DNA of 64,000 nt, from the NCBI RefSeq assembly GCF_003086295.3, contig NC_092048.1, forward strand, positions 68,366,841 to 68,430,840. The letters run 5' to 3'. Shown in pieces: positions 63,247 to 64,000 of this stretch. Under the pieces are notes generated by a model that was given only the letters and a program-made list of their open reading frames with translations, made no database searches and was not told the DNA's origin. Source of the stretch: Arachis hypogaea. Taxonomy: Eukaryota; Streptophyta; Magnoliopsida; Fabales; Fabaceae. Positions within the stretch are counted from its first letter, which is position 1. The number at the start of each line of letters is the position of its first letter. The position numbers and the translations under genes were made by a program.

Positions 63247-64000
63247 AGGTTGTTTAATCCTAACTCTGTGATAACTTTTATTGAACCTATTGCAAGAGAT
63301 ATATGAAGCATTAGTATTAGAGTAGTTTATTTTTATGTCTTTAATTATTATTCCATAAGTATTAGTAGTATTTAAATTTCCATTTTAATTCTCTGTTATT
63401 CTAATTAATAAAATCCGAATTGCATGAGTAGTATTTTATTTTTATTTTTATTTTTTAAATTGGCTATAATTTATTCCTCTTATCATCATTAAACATGAAT
63501 AAGGTAGTAGATTTTTAGGAATAAGGGTGCAAGCATTTTGAGTGTATTAATAAGAAAAATTCAAATTATTTATATGTGGTGGCATTACTTTAGCTCTCTG
63601 AATGATTGCATGAACAGAGCATATTTTGATACTAAAGATGCAAGTATGTATTGGGTCTTGAAGGAATGATGAAAAAGAGACATGTTATTGATAATCTGAA
63701 AAATCATAAAATTGATTCTTGAAGCAAGAAAAAGCAGTGAAAAATACAAAGCTTGCGAAAAAAAAAAGAGAGAAGCAAGCAGAAAAAGCCAATAACCCTT
63801 TAAACAAAAAGGCAAGGGTAAAGAGGATCCAATACTTTGAGCATTAATGGATAGGAGGGCCCAAAGGAATAAAATCCTGGCCTAAGCGGCTAAATCAAGC
63901 TATCCCTAACTATGTGCTTGTGGCGTGAAGGTGTCAAGTGAACAACTTGAGACTGAGCAGTTAAAGTCGTGATCCAAAGCAAAAAAAAAAAAAAAAGAGA
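63247..64000 (+). other. 3' non-coding region of the second Athila-type element
   Basis: It contains the 59-nt block (63682-63740) identical to 45362-45420, an A-rich stretch and the GGCCTAAGCGGCTAAA box. It continues past the window. Confidence 0.65.

Larger units (their letters stand above)
52076..64000 (+). mobile_element. Second Athila-type Ty3/gypsy element (5' LTR to 3' non-coding region), cut by window end
   Basis: It contains a 5' LTR, tRNA-Asp primer site, leader and gag. A solo LTR insertion follows, then protease-RT-RNase H-integrase, the post-pol hairpin, a palindrome array, an env-like ORF and the 3' non-coding region. By comparison with the inner element the PPT and 3' LTR should lie just past 64000. 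All coding regions are degenerate. Confidence 0.85.

Overview
The window is nuclear DNA of a flowering plant. It has one intron-rich plant kinase gene in a dense bed of LTR retrotransposons plus an integrated plant pararetrovirus. The abundant LTR family starting TGATGAGCGGATAATTT, its tRNA-Asp primer site and the GGCGTTTAACGCC palindromes match repeats I remember from peanut (Arachis). That genus assignment is from memory and was not checked.

Region 1 (1-13014) holds about 1.6 head-to-tail genomes of an endogenous Caulimoviridae element. One unit is about 8.24 kb. The order is movement protein (MP), coat protein (CP), protease-reverse transcriptase-RNase H (PR-RT-RH), a fourth ORF of unknown function, then a non-coding region with TATA box, poly(A) signal and initiator-tRNA-Met primer site. 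Every ORF is broken. Two breaks are shared by both copies, so the defects predate the array. The array ends at a (TA)n tract.

Region 2 (13015-24823) is a patchwork. It has a 72-nt exon-like LRR receptor-kinase fragment, then the 3' end of an Athila-type Ty3/gypsy element (env-like tail, PPT hairpin, truncated LTR). Next is a minus-strand Ty3/gypsy element with about 3.3-kb LTRs and almost no interior, and last a minus-strand LTR fragment. One LTR of the minus-strand element carries a 1.65-kb hAT transposon, with 8-bp target duplications, that captured pieces of another LRR receptor kinase.

Region 3 (24824-33242) contains the only gene that looks intact: a 14-exon minus-strand CBL-interacting protein kinase, best matched to CIPK23. 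It encodes 454 aa and every intron is phase 0. A 1.67-kb Mutator-like foldback element with a perfect 9-bp target duplication (33252-34925) lies about 0.6 kb upstream of its start codon.

Region 4 (34935-64000) is a set of nested retrotransposons. A Tat-type element is split inside its primer-binding site by a gag-only Ty3/gypsy element (35556-49995). That element is split in gag by an Athila-type element lacking pol (37216-47833). The Tat element is split again at 52076 by a second Athila-type element that runs off the window. This one has degenerate pol and is itself interrupted by a solo LTR with a perfect 5-bp duplication (56206-57860).

The most interesting unexplained structure is non-coding and belongs to the Athila-type elements. 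First, a 7-8 bp hairpin followed by TAAGTTTGGTGT occurs at the 3' LTR junction and again just upstream of the env-like ORF. Second, arrays of short perfect palindromes occur at fixed places, and their core differs between families while both arms stay complementary. Third, a 59-nt block downstream of the env-like ORF is identical in two elements whose env-like proteins differ greatly. These suggest cis-acting RNA or DNA signals that I do not recognise as described. All statements rest on reading the sequence; no alignment or database search was run.
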